Assembly: GCA_029990175.1 (NCBI GenBank) | Contig: JARKIP010000038.1 | Span: forward strand, 22,947,501 to 23,011,500 | Direction of reading: 5' to 3' | Source of the DNA: Petunia secreta | Lineage: Eukaryota; Streptophyta; Magnoliopsida; Solanales; Solanaceae | DNA length: 64,000 nt | In this document: piece by piece, positions 11,409 through 23,072 of the stretch | Layout of the letters: each line of letters begins with the position of its first letter | Numbering within the stretch: the first letter of the stretch is position 1 | Program-made: the position numbers and the translations under genes | The notes under the pieces: generated by a model | What the model was told of the DNA's origin: nothing | Database searches by the model: none | What the model saw: the letters and a program-made list of their open reading frames with translations, nothing else

Positions 11409-12753
11409 TGATGTCTGGCATTTTATGCCTATATTTCCTTAATATTTCCTCACGTTTGAGTACTTTATTCGCCCGTTTTCTAGTTAATGAATGTTATTTT
11501 GCACTGATATTGTGTCGTATGTGTTTAGGTCGTTATGAAGTACAATTGGAGCTTTAAAGAGCATGATCGAGCAAGAAAAGATTGGATTTTGATTGAGGAT
11601 TGGATCGAGCACACGAAGGCATGACACGACGCAAGCTGCGGAGCAAGGAGAAGCAAAATCTGCCTGGCGCGCTGGGTAGCGCGCCGCGCCCCTAAGGCGC
11701 CCAGCCTTCTGGTGCGTTTCTCAGCGCGGGGCGTGGCTAAGGCGCTTGGATTTCGACGGGTTCATCTTGTGTGCGCGCGTTCGGGGGCACGGGGTGCCAG
11801 CTACAGCGCCCCTGGAGCGTTTTTGGACTTCCTATTTCGTCTAGGCTTAGGTGTAACTTATTACTAGGCCTTTGTAAACCCTATAAATACTCTTTTACTT
11901 AGTTTTTGATGGGAGTTCAGACTTTGGAGCAACTTGAGAGCACCATACTTCATTGAATAAGGGTTTAATTCCTATTCTTTCATCTATTAATCTATTTACA
12001 TCATTATTTCATCAATTCATTGCCTTGTGATTATGAGTATGCGTGGCTAAATCTTACGTTCTAGGGGTAGAGTATTTGATGAAAGTTGATGTTTGAAGAT
12101 TGATTCCCATTAATTGAATCCCATAACGGGTTACTTATTCTTTCTTGATTTCACTTGTGTAATTATTAGAGCTCGATAATTATGCATTACTTATGGTTTT
12201 TAGATTGAACTGGAAAGAGGGAATTTATGAACGCAATAAGAAAGAGTAGGGCTAGTTTGTGAACCCGGGCATCGGGGAACCAATTTGTGAGTAGGATAGA
12301 CATATACTTGCTCGCCTAGTGTAACTAATTATAGGATTCGTTAATTCTTGCACGTGATTCAACCCATAGACATGTAGAGATTGGAGTAGCCTGCATAGAC
12401 TGTGAAGAATCGAAAGGTTTTCATGGGTACATTTAATCTGTTAGTTAGTAATCCGGGATCAAGGAAGTGGAATCAATTGGAAAACTCGACTGGATTCTTC
12501 GTAACTCTGACCCTGGACCGTTTCCTTAATATTGTTTACAACCAACGTTTGTTCCATTGTTTGACTGAATTTCCACCATTTACATTATTGCTCTTAGTTA
12601 ATAAAAACTCTCACTATTGGAAAAAGATCCCTAAATAGTAGTTAGAAATTGTTTGTTAAGCGTCAGTCTGAATAGTCCTCGTGGGAACGATACTCTACTT
12701 ATCATTTTATTACTTGTCGACCATGTATACTTGCGTGTGCGTTGAGAGCAACA
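11409..12753 (+). repeat. A1 3' LTR
   Basis: 1,345 bp, TGATG...GCAACA. It contains a GC-rich block (about 11640-11830) followed by TATAAATA at 11882. It is followed directly by GGTTTTT and an inverted LTR fragment of the same family. Confidence 0.88.
11882..11889 (+). promoter_or_regulatory. TATA box in the A1 LTR
   Basis: TATAAATA lies about 470 bp into the LTR, after the GC-rich block. The same octamer is at the equivalent place in A4 and, inverted, in A2 and A3. Confidence 0.55.
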
Positions 12754-12763
12754 GGTTTTTCTT

Positions 12764-13436
12764 TCATGAAATACTCTATCCCTAGAACGTAAGATTTAGC
12801 CACACATACTCATAATCACAAGGCAATGAATTGATGAAATAATGATGTAAAAAGATTAATAGATGAAAGAATAAGAATTAAACCCTTGTTCAACGAAGTA
12901 TGGTGCTCTCAAGTTGCTCCAAAGTCTGAACACCCATCAAAACTAAGTAAAAGAGTATTTATAGGGTTTACAAAGGCATAGTAATAAGTTACACCTAAGC
13001 CTAGACGAAATAGGAAGTCCAAAAACGCTCCAGAGGCGCTGTAGCTGGCGCCCTGCGCCACCGAACGCGTGCACACAAGCAGAACCCGTCGAAATCCAAG
13101 CGCCTTAGCCACGCCCCGTGCTGAGAAACTCGCCAGAAGGCTGGGCGCCTTAGGGGCGCGGTTCGCCACCCAGCGCGCCAGGCAGATTTTGCTTCTCCTT
13201 GCTCCGCATCTCGCGTCGTGTCATGCCTTCATGTGCTCGATCCAATCCTCAATCAAAATCCAATCTTTTCTTGCTCGATCATGCTTTTTAAAGCTCCAAT
13301 TGCACTTCATAATGACCTACAATCATACGACACAAAATCAGTGCAAAATCACATCCATTAACTAGAAAACGCGCGAATAAAGTATCCAAACGTGAGGAAA
13401 TATTAAGAAAATATAGGCATAAAAGGCCAAACATCA
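12764..13436 (-). repeat. A2 3' LTR, truncated
   Basis: Reverse complement of the first ~670 bp of the LTR family (starts TGATGTTTGG at 13436). Includes an inverted TATAAATA near 12957 and the GC-rich block. Confidence 0.85.
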
Positions 13437-13450
13437 CCGGTGAATATTAG

Positions 13451-13468
13451 TCCCCGGCAACGGCGCCA
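13451..13468 (-). other. A2 tRNA-Asp primer-binding site
   Basis: The plus strand reads TCCCCGGCAACGGCGCCA, so the minus strand is a perfect complement to the tRNA-Asp 3' end. It marks the A2 orientation although the rest of the interior is lost. Confidence 0.9.
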
Positions 13469-13474
13469 AAAACT

Positions 13475-14736
13475 TGTTATTCCCAACACACACGCAAATA
13501 TACGTGGTCGAAAAGTAATAAAGTGATATGTAGAGTATCGTTCCCACGAGGACTATTCAGACTGGACTCCTAACAAACAATTTCTTAAGAACTATTCAGG
13601 GATCTTTTCCAATGGTTGAGATTTTACTAACTAAAACAATAATTAAAACAAGTAACTGAAGTCAAGTAATAGAGCCAATTATAAGTTGTTATCAATAAAA
13701 GAGAAATGGTCCAGGTTCAGAGCTACAAACAATCCAGTTGAGTTATCCAATTGATTCTACTTCTTGATTTCCTAGATTGCTAACTACAGGTTAAATGTAC
13801 CCGTGAAAACCTCTCGATTCTTCACGGTCTATACAGGCTACTCCAATTCCTACTCATAAATTGGTTCCCCGATGCCCAGGTTCACAATCAAGCCCTATTC
13901 TTTCTTACTTGCGTTTACAAGTTCCCTGTGTCGAATTCAACTTGTAAACCGTACATAGTGTTCAATTATCAGGCCTCAATAACTAAACAATTAGGCTCAA
14001 GAAAGAATAAACAATCTGTACTGGTAAATCAATAGGAAGAATTCAACTTTCAAACATCAACTTTCATGTATTTGCTCTAACCCTAGAACGAACAAACTAT
14101 AGAATTAAAGAGAAGAATAAGAGAAAGAGAGAATGAACTTGTTTAGAAGACATCTAGGGCTCCTCCCCTCTCCTCCAAAACTTGCTCCAAAATCTGAACT
14201 CCCTTCAAAAACGAAGTAAAAAAGTATTTATAGTATTTACAAAAGCCTAGCAATAAGTTACACCTAAGCCCAGACGAAATAGGACTCAAAAACCCGCTCC
14301 AGGGGCGCTATAGCTGGCGCCCCGCGCTTCGGAACGCGCTCAACTAGGTAGAACCCGTCAAATCTCGCACGCAATAGCCATGCCCCGCGCCACAAAACGC
14401 GCCAGAAAGTGGGCGCTTTTGGGGCGCCCCACGCCAGTAACCGCGCCAGAAAGTGGGCGCTTTTGGGGCGCCCCGCGCCAGTAACCGCGCCAGGCAAAAT
14501 TCCTGCTTTCTTCGTTCGCAGCTTGCTTCGTTCCGTGCCTTCGCGTGCTCGATCCAAATTTAATCTTTTCTTGCTCGATCATGCTCATTAAAGCTCCAAT
14601 TGCACTTCATAATAACCTACACACATACGACACAAAATCAGTGCAAAATCACATCCATTAACTAGAAAACGCGTGAATAAAGTATCCAAACGTGCGGAAA
14701 TATTAAGGAATTATAGGCATAAAATGCCACACATCA
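13475..14736 (-). repeat. A2 5' LTR
   Basis: About 1,262 bp with TG...CA ends on the minus strand. The flanking bases 14737-14741 (GACGT) would be the target duplication, but the partner side is lost. Confidence 0.85.
14401..14490. repeat. 44-bp tandem duplication in the A2 LTR
   Basis: Two copies of a GC-rich unit starting GCCAGAAAGTGGGCGC lie at 14401 and 14445, with part of a third after 14487. The other LTRs of this family in the window lack the duplication. Confidence 0.85.
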
Positions 14737-15276
14737 GACGTTCAGTAAAAATCTTTCTATGACATAGAGTATAAGTGCTAACATATCTAAAACATATTCT
14801 CAACTAAATATGTATCTAAAGATGAGAGAGACTAGACACAACAAAAACGAAAGCTCAGCCCATTAACTTAGGCTTACATACTTTTGACCTTTAGAACAGC
14901 CACTGCATAGAAGTTGAATGAGATTAAACATTCATATTATTTAGTATACTTCTTATCTTTGACAACTAGGTAAATATTTGACTACTAAATGTAGGTTGAG
15001 GAAAAAAGTGTAACAAAACAGTTGATATATCGCATTATACCGATGAAAATAAAATTAAACAAAAATGTAGCACAACTAATGTTGATGTACTAATCTTGAA
15101 CTATTGGAATTACTACATTACCAGTTGAGTTGAAGTGGCAAGAGATCTATTAATTTCTCTCTCTCTATTTACTTTGTGTTCCTGACTTAAAAGGTAGTGG
15201 AATACTGAGGTAGTGAGTCCAAAACAGTCGCTATAGTATCTATTTTTTGTATTCATCTTTTGTTTAGACATTAGAC
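14737..15276. other. Intergenic, nothing recognised
   Basis: AT-rich sequence between A2 and the MULE. No open frame, repeat or known element could be supported. Confidence 0.5.
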
Positions 15277-15285
15277 GACTTCAAT

Positions 15286-15473
15286 GGAAAAGGGCCAAAT
15301 TTGTCTCTGTGGTTTGCGAAATAGGACACAGATACCCTCCGTTTAAAGTTCAGTCTACGTATGCCCTCGCCATTTATGCTTTGGCCCAATATTGCTCTCG
15401 TGTGGCCCAATATTGCCCTTCATCACAGACGGAGGGAGCCTTAGGCTTAATTGTGTATAATTAAGTGTAAAAC
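15286..15473 (+). repeat. MULE left terminal inverted repeat
   Basis: Pairs with 34932-35120 along its length by eye, with scattered mismatches, up to TTAAGTGTAAAA. The interior next to it carries the transposase promoter region. Confidence 0.9.
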
Positions 15474-15583
15474 CATTGCCATGTGGGATAATTAGCTTAA
15501 TCGTAGCCCACAATTAATTTAACCTATGACCCATTTTTTTAACCCGTAAACCTTAAAACCTACCGACCTTTTAACCTCCCCCA

Positions 15584-15590
15584 TATAAAA
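15584..15590 (+). promoter_or_regulatory. Candidate TATA box of the MULE transposase
   Basis: TATAAAA about 110 bp inside the left inverted repeat, upstream of a likely leader with a splice-donor-like AAG|GTTAGT near 15678. It fits a transposase promoter but was judged on position only. Confidence 0.45.
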
Positions 15591-15979
15591 GAACCCTTAA
15601 TTACCCCAACCCTTCATTTTTACCCCTAAATATCACCAGCCTCTTTGATAAACCACCGCCTGGCGTGATTCTTTCAAGGTTAGTGCTTCTAAATTTTAAT
15701 TTGTGTTATAATCATGTTGTAATCATGTTTGTTGTGGTTTAGGGTTTGTTAGTGAAGTAGCTTTTGTTTGTTTAATATCTTATCCAAATAGACATTAAAA
15801 TCTTCCTTTAAGTTTAAATTTGTGTTGTTTAATGGTTTTGTCGGGTATTTTGTGGGTTATTGGTGGTCCCGATTTGTTTTATGGTTGCGTCGGGTACTTG
15901 AATAAATCTAGGATTTTGTTTTCTATTTGCTTTAATTAGTAATCCATCTTTGTCTGACCCCATTAATTTTTTTTGTTGA

Positions 15980-16068
15980 ATGTGATAAAGTTGCTAGGTA
16001 AAATAGACATAGTATTCAATTATGGGGCTCGTGGGTAATTTCACCACACCTGCTATATAATAAGAGAT
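15980..16068 (+). pseudogene. MULE transposase, N-terminal fragment
   Basis: Reads IDIVFNYGAR, then an apparent one-base loss, then ISPHLLYNKR, in the style of MuDR-family N-termini. The frame is cut at 16068 by the B LTR and seems to resume at 30785 (VHTWSDYDADLVCYEDI). Confidence 0.5.
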
Positions 16069-17542
16069 TGATCCACACTCAATCCTACACCTTAAATGGT
16101 GATGGGCAGTCATCAAAATATAATACCCGAGATGAGTCGGGGTCGATTTTCCAAGGGAACTAGCTTGTCAAGTAAGAGAGTTGCGAGTATAAATTCAAAT
16201 GAAGTTTAATATTGAGTCCTAGAAATGGGGTTGTTTTTAAGTACGCTACAATTAACTACTAGGCATATAATTAAGCAAGTAAATTGATTAGATATTATGA
16301 GACTAGGGGTGTAAGCAATTAACAGTGATTTCCAAAAACCGGGTGTTTTCACTTCACTTTCCTAACACAAATATAATTATGGCTGAGTCTTCCTATTGTG
16401 ATCTCTACAATCCTTCTGGCCTAGAAGAGATTTTTTACAACCCGCTCATCAAAGCCTTAGTTAAATGCTCAAGGCACTACTCCAAGACCCGAGGAAAGGA
16501 GACCTCTACCGAGCGTAACTATTTTTAGATGGGTTAGTCTATATGAATAGCCTATCAACCCAAATCCTCGCCAACTCTACTATTCTACAGTAATTAATCT
16601 CTTCCGAGTCTTAAACTAGCAATGTAGACAAGAAATACCAAATGTTAATGATTTTTGAATTTTGATGTTACTGTAATGGGGAGTTGGAAAATTGATGTTT
16701 ATGTTATAGTTAGTGAAATGGAACAACACCCATTGATTTTCAATCACTATAGCATATTTACACCCCTAGTATGAAATTAGCTACTCATAACTAGGGTTTG
16801 AATCAAAGCAATCAAAATGTAATGATATGATGAAATGATTTCAAACATAGATATTGGATTGATATATGAATTAAGATTCGAAGATACAAGTTTAGAAGCT
16901 TACAAAATGATGTTAAGACCTTATCTTGGCTCCAAAAATTGTCTCTAAGAAGTAATAGAAATGTGTAATGAAAGTTAGTTCTAAAAACCCTAGCTTCTTC
17001 TATTTATACCCAACTAGGATTTAATTACAAGTTTGCCACGGGCAGGGCACCCAAGTTTTGAGGAGGGGCTCCTCCCCTGTGTCTTCCAAATGGTTGCTTT
17101 TTGCTCTTCTCAGGGGGAGGGGCGCCTCCATTTGAGGGAGGGGTGCCTCCCAGCTCCCATACTTACACTTTTTCTTCTATCAGCGGGGGAGGGGCGCCCA
17201 GAACTTGAGGAGGGGCGCCTCCCTTGTAGCTTTCAGGAGGAGGGGCGCCTCCAATTGAGGGAGGGGCGCCTCCCAGCTTCCCGCACTTGACTCTTCCTTC
17301 CATCAGTAGGGGAGGGGCGCCCTGAACTTGGGGAGGGGCGCCTCCTCTGACACTTCTTTGTAAGTCATGCGTTTTTGGCTCTCATTTTGCTCTTTAGTTT
17401 AATTTTTCAATCAACGACTGGTGTGAAATAATCATAACCTGAAACTAAGCAATTCACGGCATCAATAGCACACAATATTGCTTTTGGATTCAGAAATAAA
17501 AGTTTAAAGTAGTCTTTAAGTTGGTAAAATACTCACTTATCA
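16069..17542 (-). repeat. B 3' LTR
   Basis: 1,474 bp, TGATAAGTG...GTGGATCA on the minus strand. Contains TATAAATA (minus, 17001-17008) and a cluster of GGGAGGGGCGCCTCCC-like palindromes (about 17040-17345). Confidence 0.9.
17040..17345. repeat. Palindrome-rich GGGGCGCC block in the B LTR
   Basis: Around ten GGAGGGGCGCCTCC-type motifs, each nearly self-complementary, are spaced 20-70 bp apart with TTGAGG or AACTTG spacers. The matching block in the other LTR is at about 30240-30595. Related GGAGG..CCTCC palindromes occur at 21145-21255 and 22225-22965. Confidence 0.8.
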
Positions 17543-19115
17543 ACTCCCCCATACTTAAGTCTTTGCTTGTCCTCAACCAACTCAAAATCAAAGAGACTAA
17601 GGCATGTTCTACTTTAAGCTTGACAACAAGGCATGTTCACAAACAATATTTTTGCATTAATGAATTAGTTGCTACTAACTAGTCACACATACGAAAATGC
17701 ACAATTGACAAGTAATTATGCACTTCATTCGGACTATGGCAAAAGGAAACTCATGAGCCTTTAAAGTTATCTCAAGGTCATTGGCTTGCTTCGATTGTTC
17801 ATGAGCCCAATATAAATTCAAACCCCTCGCTCAAAAGGTACTTGCTTCCTCACGAAAAGGAATGGAGTCCTTCACTCACAAAATCTTTTAACACAAAATT
17901 TGGACTCCAAGAACTTGAACTCTCACTCTCACAAAGAAATGCTCGTGTGTGCTTCTGAAAGATTCAAAGTCTTGCTCTTCTTGTACTTCTCCACTAATGT
18001 AGGGCCACTTGACTAGCGATCAATTAGGACTTGATATGATTGTAATGTAGGCTTTTGGTTTAAGGTGTGGTAGATTTGGCTAAATAGTGACTTGTCCCTC
18101 CATAGTGCTACATCATCTTACTTTCTTTTGTGCAAATTTTCTTTTCTTTCCATTTAGGCTCATTCTACCTTTCTTTTGAAGAAGACACTAATTAATCCCT
18201 CCTTTCTTCAACATTTTTCTCTTTATTCAAGCTTTTACCATCTCCCCCAAACTTAGGTTTTAGCCTAGGTTGCACGTTTTTCAATGCACACATAGAAGTT
18301 AGGGCCAAAAAGAGGGTTGGTGCCTTAGCACACAAGAATTGGCTCGGTTTTCAATTTTAGTGACTGCCAAATGAAAGGTTAAGGCTCAGAGGGGCTAACT
18401 AGGATATATACATACGGGTAGGCCATTTAGGATAGTAGCGGTCCAAAGAAAGCCTAAAATCATACCTCAAGTCAAATTTCACCTAGGATTTCGTCTCAAA
18501 GTACATTAAGGGCAAGTTTCAAACTTTCAAGTCACACACACAAGCTTATAATCAAGAGCTCATCACACACGCAAGTAATCTTTCAAGTTCGGAGTTTAAA
18601 CACACACTAAGGACACTCACTTACAAAGCATGTAATGGTTCAAGGTTTAAACCATGCCAACAACACAATTGAGCTAGTTAAAGAACCTCGTGGTATACAA
18701 CTCACGCCCTGTCATTCAAAGTCTACAATTACTTGTCAAGATTGCCATAAAAATAATGTAACAATAGGTAGTACCACATAATCCATTAATATTTTTCAAA
18801 AGATTTTATATACAAACTTGGTTCAAAAAGAACCTCCGGAAAGAACCAAGTGAAGAAAACCGGAAGCTTATGTAAAACTAAAAATAATTTGGAACATAGC
18901 CAAGGAGACAAGTTAAAGCTAACAACATAAATGTATATACATCAAAAATGGTTCGAACGTATACATGGATATTATAAGCACAAGTGCTATCACTATCAAA
19001 AGGTGAACATATATGTTCGAACCCCTCCCCCAACTAAAACTCTAGCATCGTCCCGCATGCTAAGTAAAGCAAATAAAATACAAAAGGGGGTAGAAAGGGA
19101 CTCCCTGGCATAATA
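17543..19115 (-). other. B 3' noncoding region
   Basis: About 1.6 kb between the third ORF and the 3' LTR. A polypurine tract, ACTTAAGTATGGGGGAGT on the minus strand, abuts the LTR (about 17543-17560). A second, CTAAGTTTGGGGGAGA, lies near 18245. Parts resemble the A1/A3/A4 3' region around the GTAGTGACT phrase. No gene supported. Confidence 0.65.
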
Positions 19116-21069
19116 TCAAGCAATCTTCTTGCCCTTGCCTATCACAGGCGCAGGGGCGAGCTCAGCATCCTCCTTCTTCTTATCTTTCGCCCGCACTGCC
19201 TCCTCAATGGAAAACTGAGTGATTAGCTGGTCCTGGACATGATCTAGGAGTAAAGCAGCCTGTGTACTGCCTAACACGGGACTAGGGTCCAAGGGAGTAT
19301 CCGCATCATCACCAAACTGCATGGCACATGTCCGTGCCAAATCTTTCTTTAACTCTTCGGCATCCTTCTGCTGAGCTTTCTTGGATAGCTTGGGTGGAGC
19401 TTTCGAACTGGATGTCCCTGTAGAATGAGAAGGACCCTGTGGTGGGGGTGGCTCTATAGCAAGGGAAGCTACAGATGATGCCCGTGCAGGGGCAAGAGGT
19501 AGTCGGTGGAACCCACCCTGAGGGCATGGGAGCACACCCGGCAGAAACTCTGAATGCCTTACTTACCTTCTTGTCTAACTCCTGATAGTAGTAGCTCATG
19601 CACTGTAGGGACCTCTCCATGTAAGATATAGCTTTCTTGTAGCCCTCAACGACCTTGGTATTTGCTTCCAAGGCAGTGGTGTGCTTCCCAATAGCTTTTG
19701 TGTGAGCATTCATGGCTTTCACCATCTCAGCAAACTGCTCAACAGTGGTCACTGGGGGTGGAGGAGGTGGAGGAGGAGGAGGTGGCTGGACCTGTGGCAA
19801 GTTGGAGAGAAGAGCCCTAATCTCATCCAACTTGGCGCCAAAGCTAGGCACTTCCTCAGGGATAGTGCCAGTGCCAACACCAGACCTAGATGGGGTAGAC
19901 TCAGAATGAATGCTAGAGTGCGGGGTAATACCTGGAAGGGAATGGATAGGCTCTGGTACATCAGGTGCTGGGTAGATCGGGTTGTTCACATCCTTGGCCG
20001 GATACAAGTTAAATGGGCGTACCGGCGAATGATAGGTGTCACCTGGAAGAGCCTCGCACCCCTTCTTCATTAAGAACGCTGTGAGTGTGTTGGGGACTGA
20101 GAGATTGCCCTTTTTAGCCATAGTATCATCAACCATTGTCTTGTTCATCTCAACCCCCAAATTAACCAGTATACACGACATGAGGCATCCGATCATCACT
20201 GCTCTCTTCATTGTTATTTTGTAATCTTGCTTTGTAGAAATGAGCCGAGAGATCACTATGTAGTGCCACCCTTTTGCCTTAAAATTCAAGTCGGCTCTAT
20301 GAATTTGCACTCCCGGGTTTCTCCATGCCCGGTCTTTTGTTCTCCCAATTATTGGCACTAACCAATCTCGTTGTGCAGCATCACTCATGTGCAATTTCTC
20401 CATGTGTAGGACTGGGGTGGTGTTGCCGAGGCCAAAGTGTCGACATAATTCTCGGGCACTCACATCGACTACTTTACCCCGGCAAAACACCTTTGTATCA
20501 ACTTCTTCGTTCCTACCAAGATTTGCGTAGAATTCCCAGATCATCTCATTATTGGCTTTTGGTAGCGGCCTCCCAAAGATTTCCGCCCAACCTGTATACA
20601 TAAAGGCTTCATAAAAGTTTGGGTTATATTGATCTACCTTACTCATGCCGATCACCCGCTCATAGCTAATACTCATTTTTCTTGGCCCGCTCAACCCTCT
20701 TTGATATGCCCGAAATGCCAACTTTGAGTTGAATCAGGTTGCCCAATCCTCAGAGATGTCATCATCACTCTCACTTGCTTGAGCTTGGCTTTCATCACTT
20801 TCACCACTTTCACTTCCGCTTCCACTCTCACTTCCACTTTTACTTTGGCTTTCTTGCTCATCGTCACTTTGCGGTTGTTGTATTTCTTCCCTTGCCGGGT
20901 CTACCTTTTGCTTTTTCAGTATCTCCCTCTGCTGGTTCATAGCCAAGTCGGCTATTGTTGCATCATCATTATCAGTAGCCTCGGACGAGGAAGTACTTTG
21001 TTTTCCCTTCGCCGAGCTAGCCCGCACACTAGTAGTCCTCTTCTTGGTCATGCCTGCAAAACCGCTCAA
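19116..21069 (-). pseudogene. B third ORF (downstream of pol), plant-transposon-protein type
   Basis: About 650 codons in the position where Athila elements carry an env-like ORF. It opens MSGFAGMTKKRTTSVRASS, has a Ser/Glu/Asp-rich stretch, then a conserved-looking core with FYEAFMYTGWAEIFGRPL and IWEFYANLGRN. This is a pattern I associate with the putative plant transposon protein family. A run of 11 prolines and a coiled-coil-like region (about 19790-19570) follow, then a Lys-rich tail. I see no signal peptide or membrane span, so an envelope role is not supported. Broken by TGA at 20734-20736 (probably from CGA) and a frameshift near 19535. Function unknown. Confidence 0.7.
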
Positions 21070-22304
21070 AAGAAGTGTTAGTCCAAACCCTCAATGGTTG
21101 AGTTACAATTAAAATACCATGAAAAAATTAAAGTGGGAAAACAGTGGGGGCGGACCGCCCCAAAATGAGGGAGGTCCGCCTCCTTTGAGGCAGCTTACTG
21201 ACAGAAAATGGGTAGCCCAGGCGGTCCGCCCCAATTTGTGGGAGGTCCACCCGGGCTTAGGCAAAATGCAATTTCCATGTATTAACTTTAGGTGGTATCA
21301 CAAGTTGCGCACATGACATTAAATTTACATGACTAAAAGCAACGTAGGAACACCTTAGTGAAAGATTCAACTTTAAGAACTTAAGCAACCAAGAACACTT
21401 GAAATAAAGTGGTTTCACAAATTGCAAGCAAGAAGGTTATTCGCAAATCCATAAGCAACTACAAGGTCACGCAACTAAGAGCAAGCGATGAGCTACTCAA
21501 CTTCAAGAACCATACGTAAACTCAAGAATTAAGAGATCAAAACAAGTGCACAAGCTCATGGGTTCCAAATCAAGAGATTAAAACAAGCATTCCAAGTTTT
21601 TCTCAAACAATTTCCACATTATCAAGGTTCCCAAGCATGTCCAAGTAATAAAAAATAAGCATACAAGATTATAGGTTCAAGTCCAATTTCGGGTTCAAGC
21701 ATGAAGTGCAAATTCTTGAATTCTAATTTCCCCCAACTAATGGGTTTTCATGCTTTGAACATCATTCACATCAAGTATCTCTTCCATACATCTTGGGTGT
21801 CACCAATCAATTAACTATGGAAGTTTCAAGTTCAACCCAAATTCAACTTTACAAAGCAGGAACCCAACTTTCAATTTTTTTCTACTCTTTCAATTTCAAG
21901 GATTTAGCATGTAAGCCTAGAGGATATTTACACTAAATCATTGCAATAGTAACTACATTTACTCCTAAAAATATTAATCTACTAATTTAAATAAAGTTAA
22001 ACAAAAATTAAGGAATTGTGCAAATACCCGAAAATTCAAGAGGGGTTGAAGCTTGGGATGGATGGAATGTTGTGCACTTCTTGTTGTTAGAGGTTTTGGT
22101 GCAAAATCTTGTGAATGGGTGGTGTTTTTCGGCTTTAGGGGTGTGTTTAGGTGTGAAAAATGTGTAAAAGAAGGGAAGGGGAGGCGTTTTTCTAAGCTTT
22201 GTACCTGATCGGGTCGAGTCGACCCAGTGGGTGGGCGGTCCGCCCCCAACTTGTGGGAGATTCGCCTCCCCTGATGGTTACACAGTATGCATAAAATCCT
22301 CACT
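21070..22304 (-). other. B spacer between tandem array and third ORF
   Basis: Noncoding. Contains GGCGGACCGCCCC and GGGAGGTCCGCC palindromes at about 21145-21255 and 22225-22300. It could be the leader of a subgenomic RNA for the third ORF. Nothing else recognised. Confidence 0.5.
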
Positions 22305-22965
22305 GGGAGGTCCGCCTAAAATTCAAGGCGAAACGCCCCAAACCCACACTTACCCAAAAAATTTAGCTCTAAGTTGGAGAGCTCACTGCCTATTTTTGCA
22401 CTACCTGGGAGGTCCGCCCACAAATCAAGGCAGGGCGCCCCAAACCAACACTTAGCAAAAAAATTTAGCTCTAACTTGTAGATCTCACTGCCTATTTTTG
22501 CACTACCTGGGAGGTCCTCCTCAAATTTTTGGGAGGTCCTCCTCCATCTCATACTTAGCCAAAATTTCAAGCTCTACTTTTGTGGAGCTCACTGCCTATT
22601 TTTGCACTATCTGGGAGGTCCTCCTCAAATTTTTGGGAGGTCCTCCTCCATCTCATACTTAGCCAAAATTTCGAGCTCTACTTTTGTGGAGCTCACTGGC
22701 TATTTTTGCACTACCTGGGAGGTCCTCCTCAAAATTTTGGGAGGTCCTCCTCCATCTCACACTTAGCCAAAATATTGAGCTTTACTCTTGTGGAGGTCAC
22801 TGCCTATTTTTGCACTACCTGGGACATCCTCCTCAAATTTTTGGGAGGTCCTCCTCCATCTCAAACTTAGCCAAAATATTGAGCTCTACTCTTGTGGAGC
22901 TCACTGCCTAAATTGGCACTACCTGGGAGGTCCTCCTCAAATTTTTCGGAGGTCCTCCTCCTGGA
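22305..22965. repeat. 102-104-bp tandem array, about 6.5 units
   Basis: Units begin with GGGAGGTCC at 22305, 22407, 22509, 22613, 22717, 22821 and 22925 (periods 102, 102, then 104). Each unit has two GGAGGTCCTCC-type palindromes followed by a CTCACTGCCTATTTTTGCAC stretch. The open frames over it are a by-product of the period. Confidence 0.95.
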
Positions 22966-23072
22966 CACTTTACCGTTTCCTCATTTGTCATGTATTTTTT
23001 TTTCTCTGCTTCATTCTACCTCCATTTGGACCTCGGGACCTGCACAAATAACAACTAATTATACTAAAAACA

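Larger units (their letters stand above)
6978..12753 (+). mobile_element. A1: Athila-like Ty3/gypsy element with gag-protease only
   Basis: Order: remnant 5' LTR (6978-7106), tRNA-Asp primer site (7113-7130), gag-protease (7248-9376, broken), two-hairpin motif (9388-9435), ~2-kb noncoding region, 3' LTR (11409-12753). Reverse transcriptase, RNase H and integrase are absent, so it must have been mobilised in trans. This matches the published idea of TR-GAG elements (terminal repeats plus GAG), here with protease too. The 5' LTR has lost all but its last ~130 bp, so no target duplication can be paired. Confidence 0.85.
12764..14736 (-). mobile_element. A2: inverted Athila-like remnant, LTR-PBS-LTR
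   Basis: In minus orientation: 5' LTR (14736-13475), a 38-bp interior that is essentially only the tRNA-Asp site, then a truncated 3' LTR (13436-12764). The whole coding interior is gone. The truncated end faces the A1 3' LTR head to head, suggesting an unequal or illegitimate recombination event. Confidence 0.8.

Noticed and set aside
13451..13468. Possible tRNA-Asp gene fragment
   Set aside because: Only the 18-nt primer-site complement is present, next to an LTR end; no cloverleaf.
14264..14591. Overlapping 60-97-codon frames on both strands in GC-rich LTR DNA
   Set aside because: Open only because of GC-rich tandem sequence; the same happens at 12909-13365, 55053-55389, 58781-59147 and 63297-63663. 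No conserved protein.
22305..22965. CRISPR-like spaced repeat
   Set aside because: The whole unit, including spacer, is repeated; it is an ordinary tandem array in a plant retroelement.
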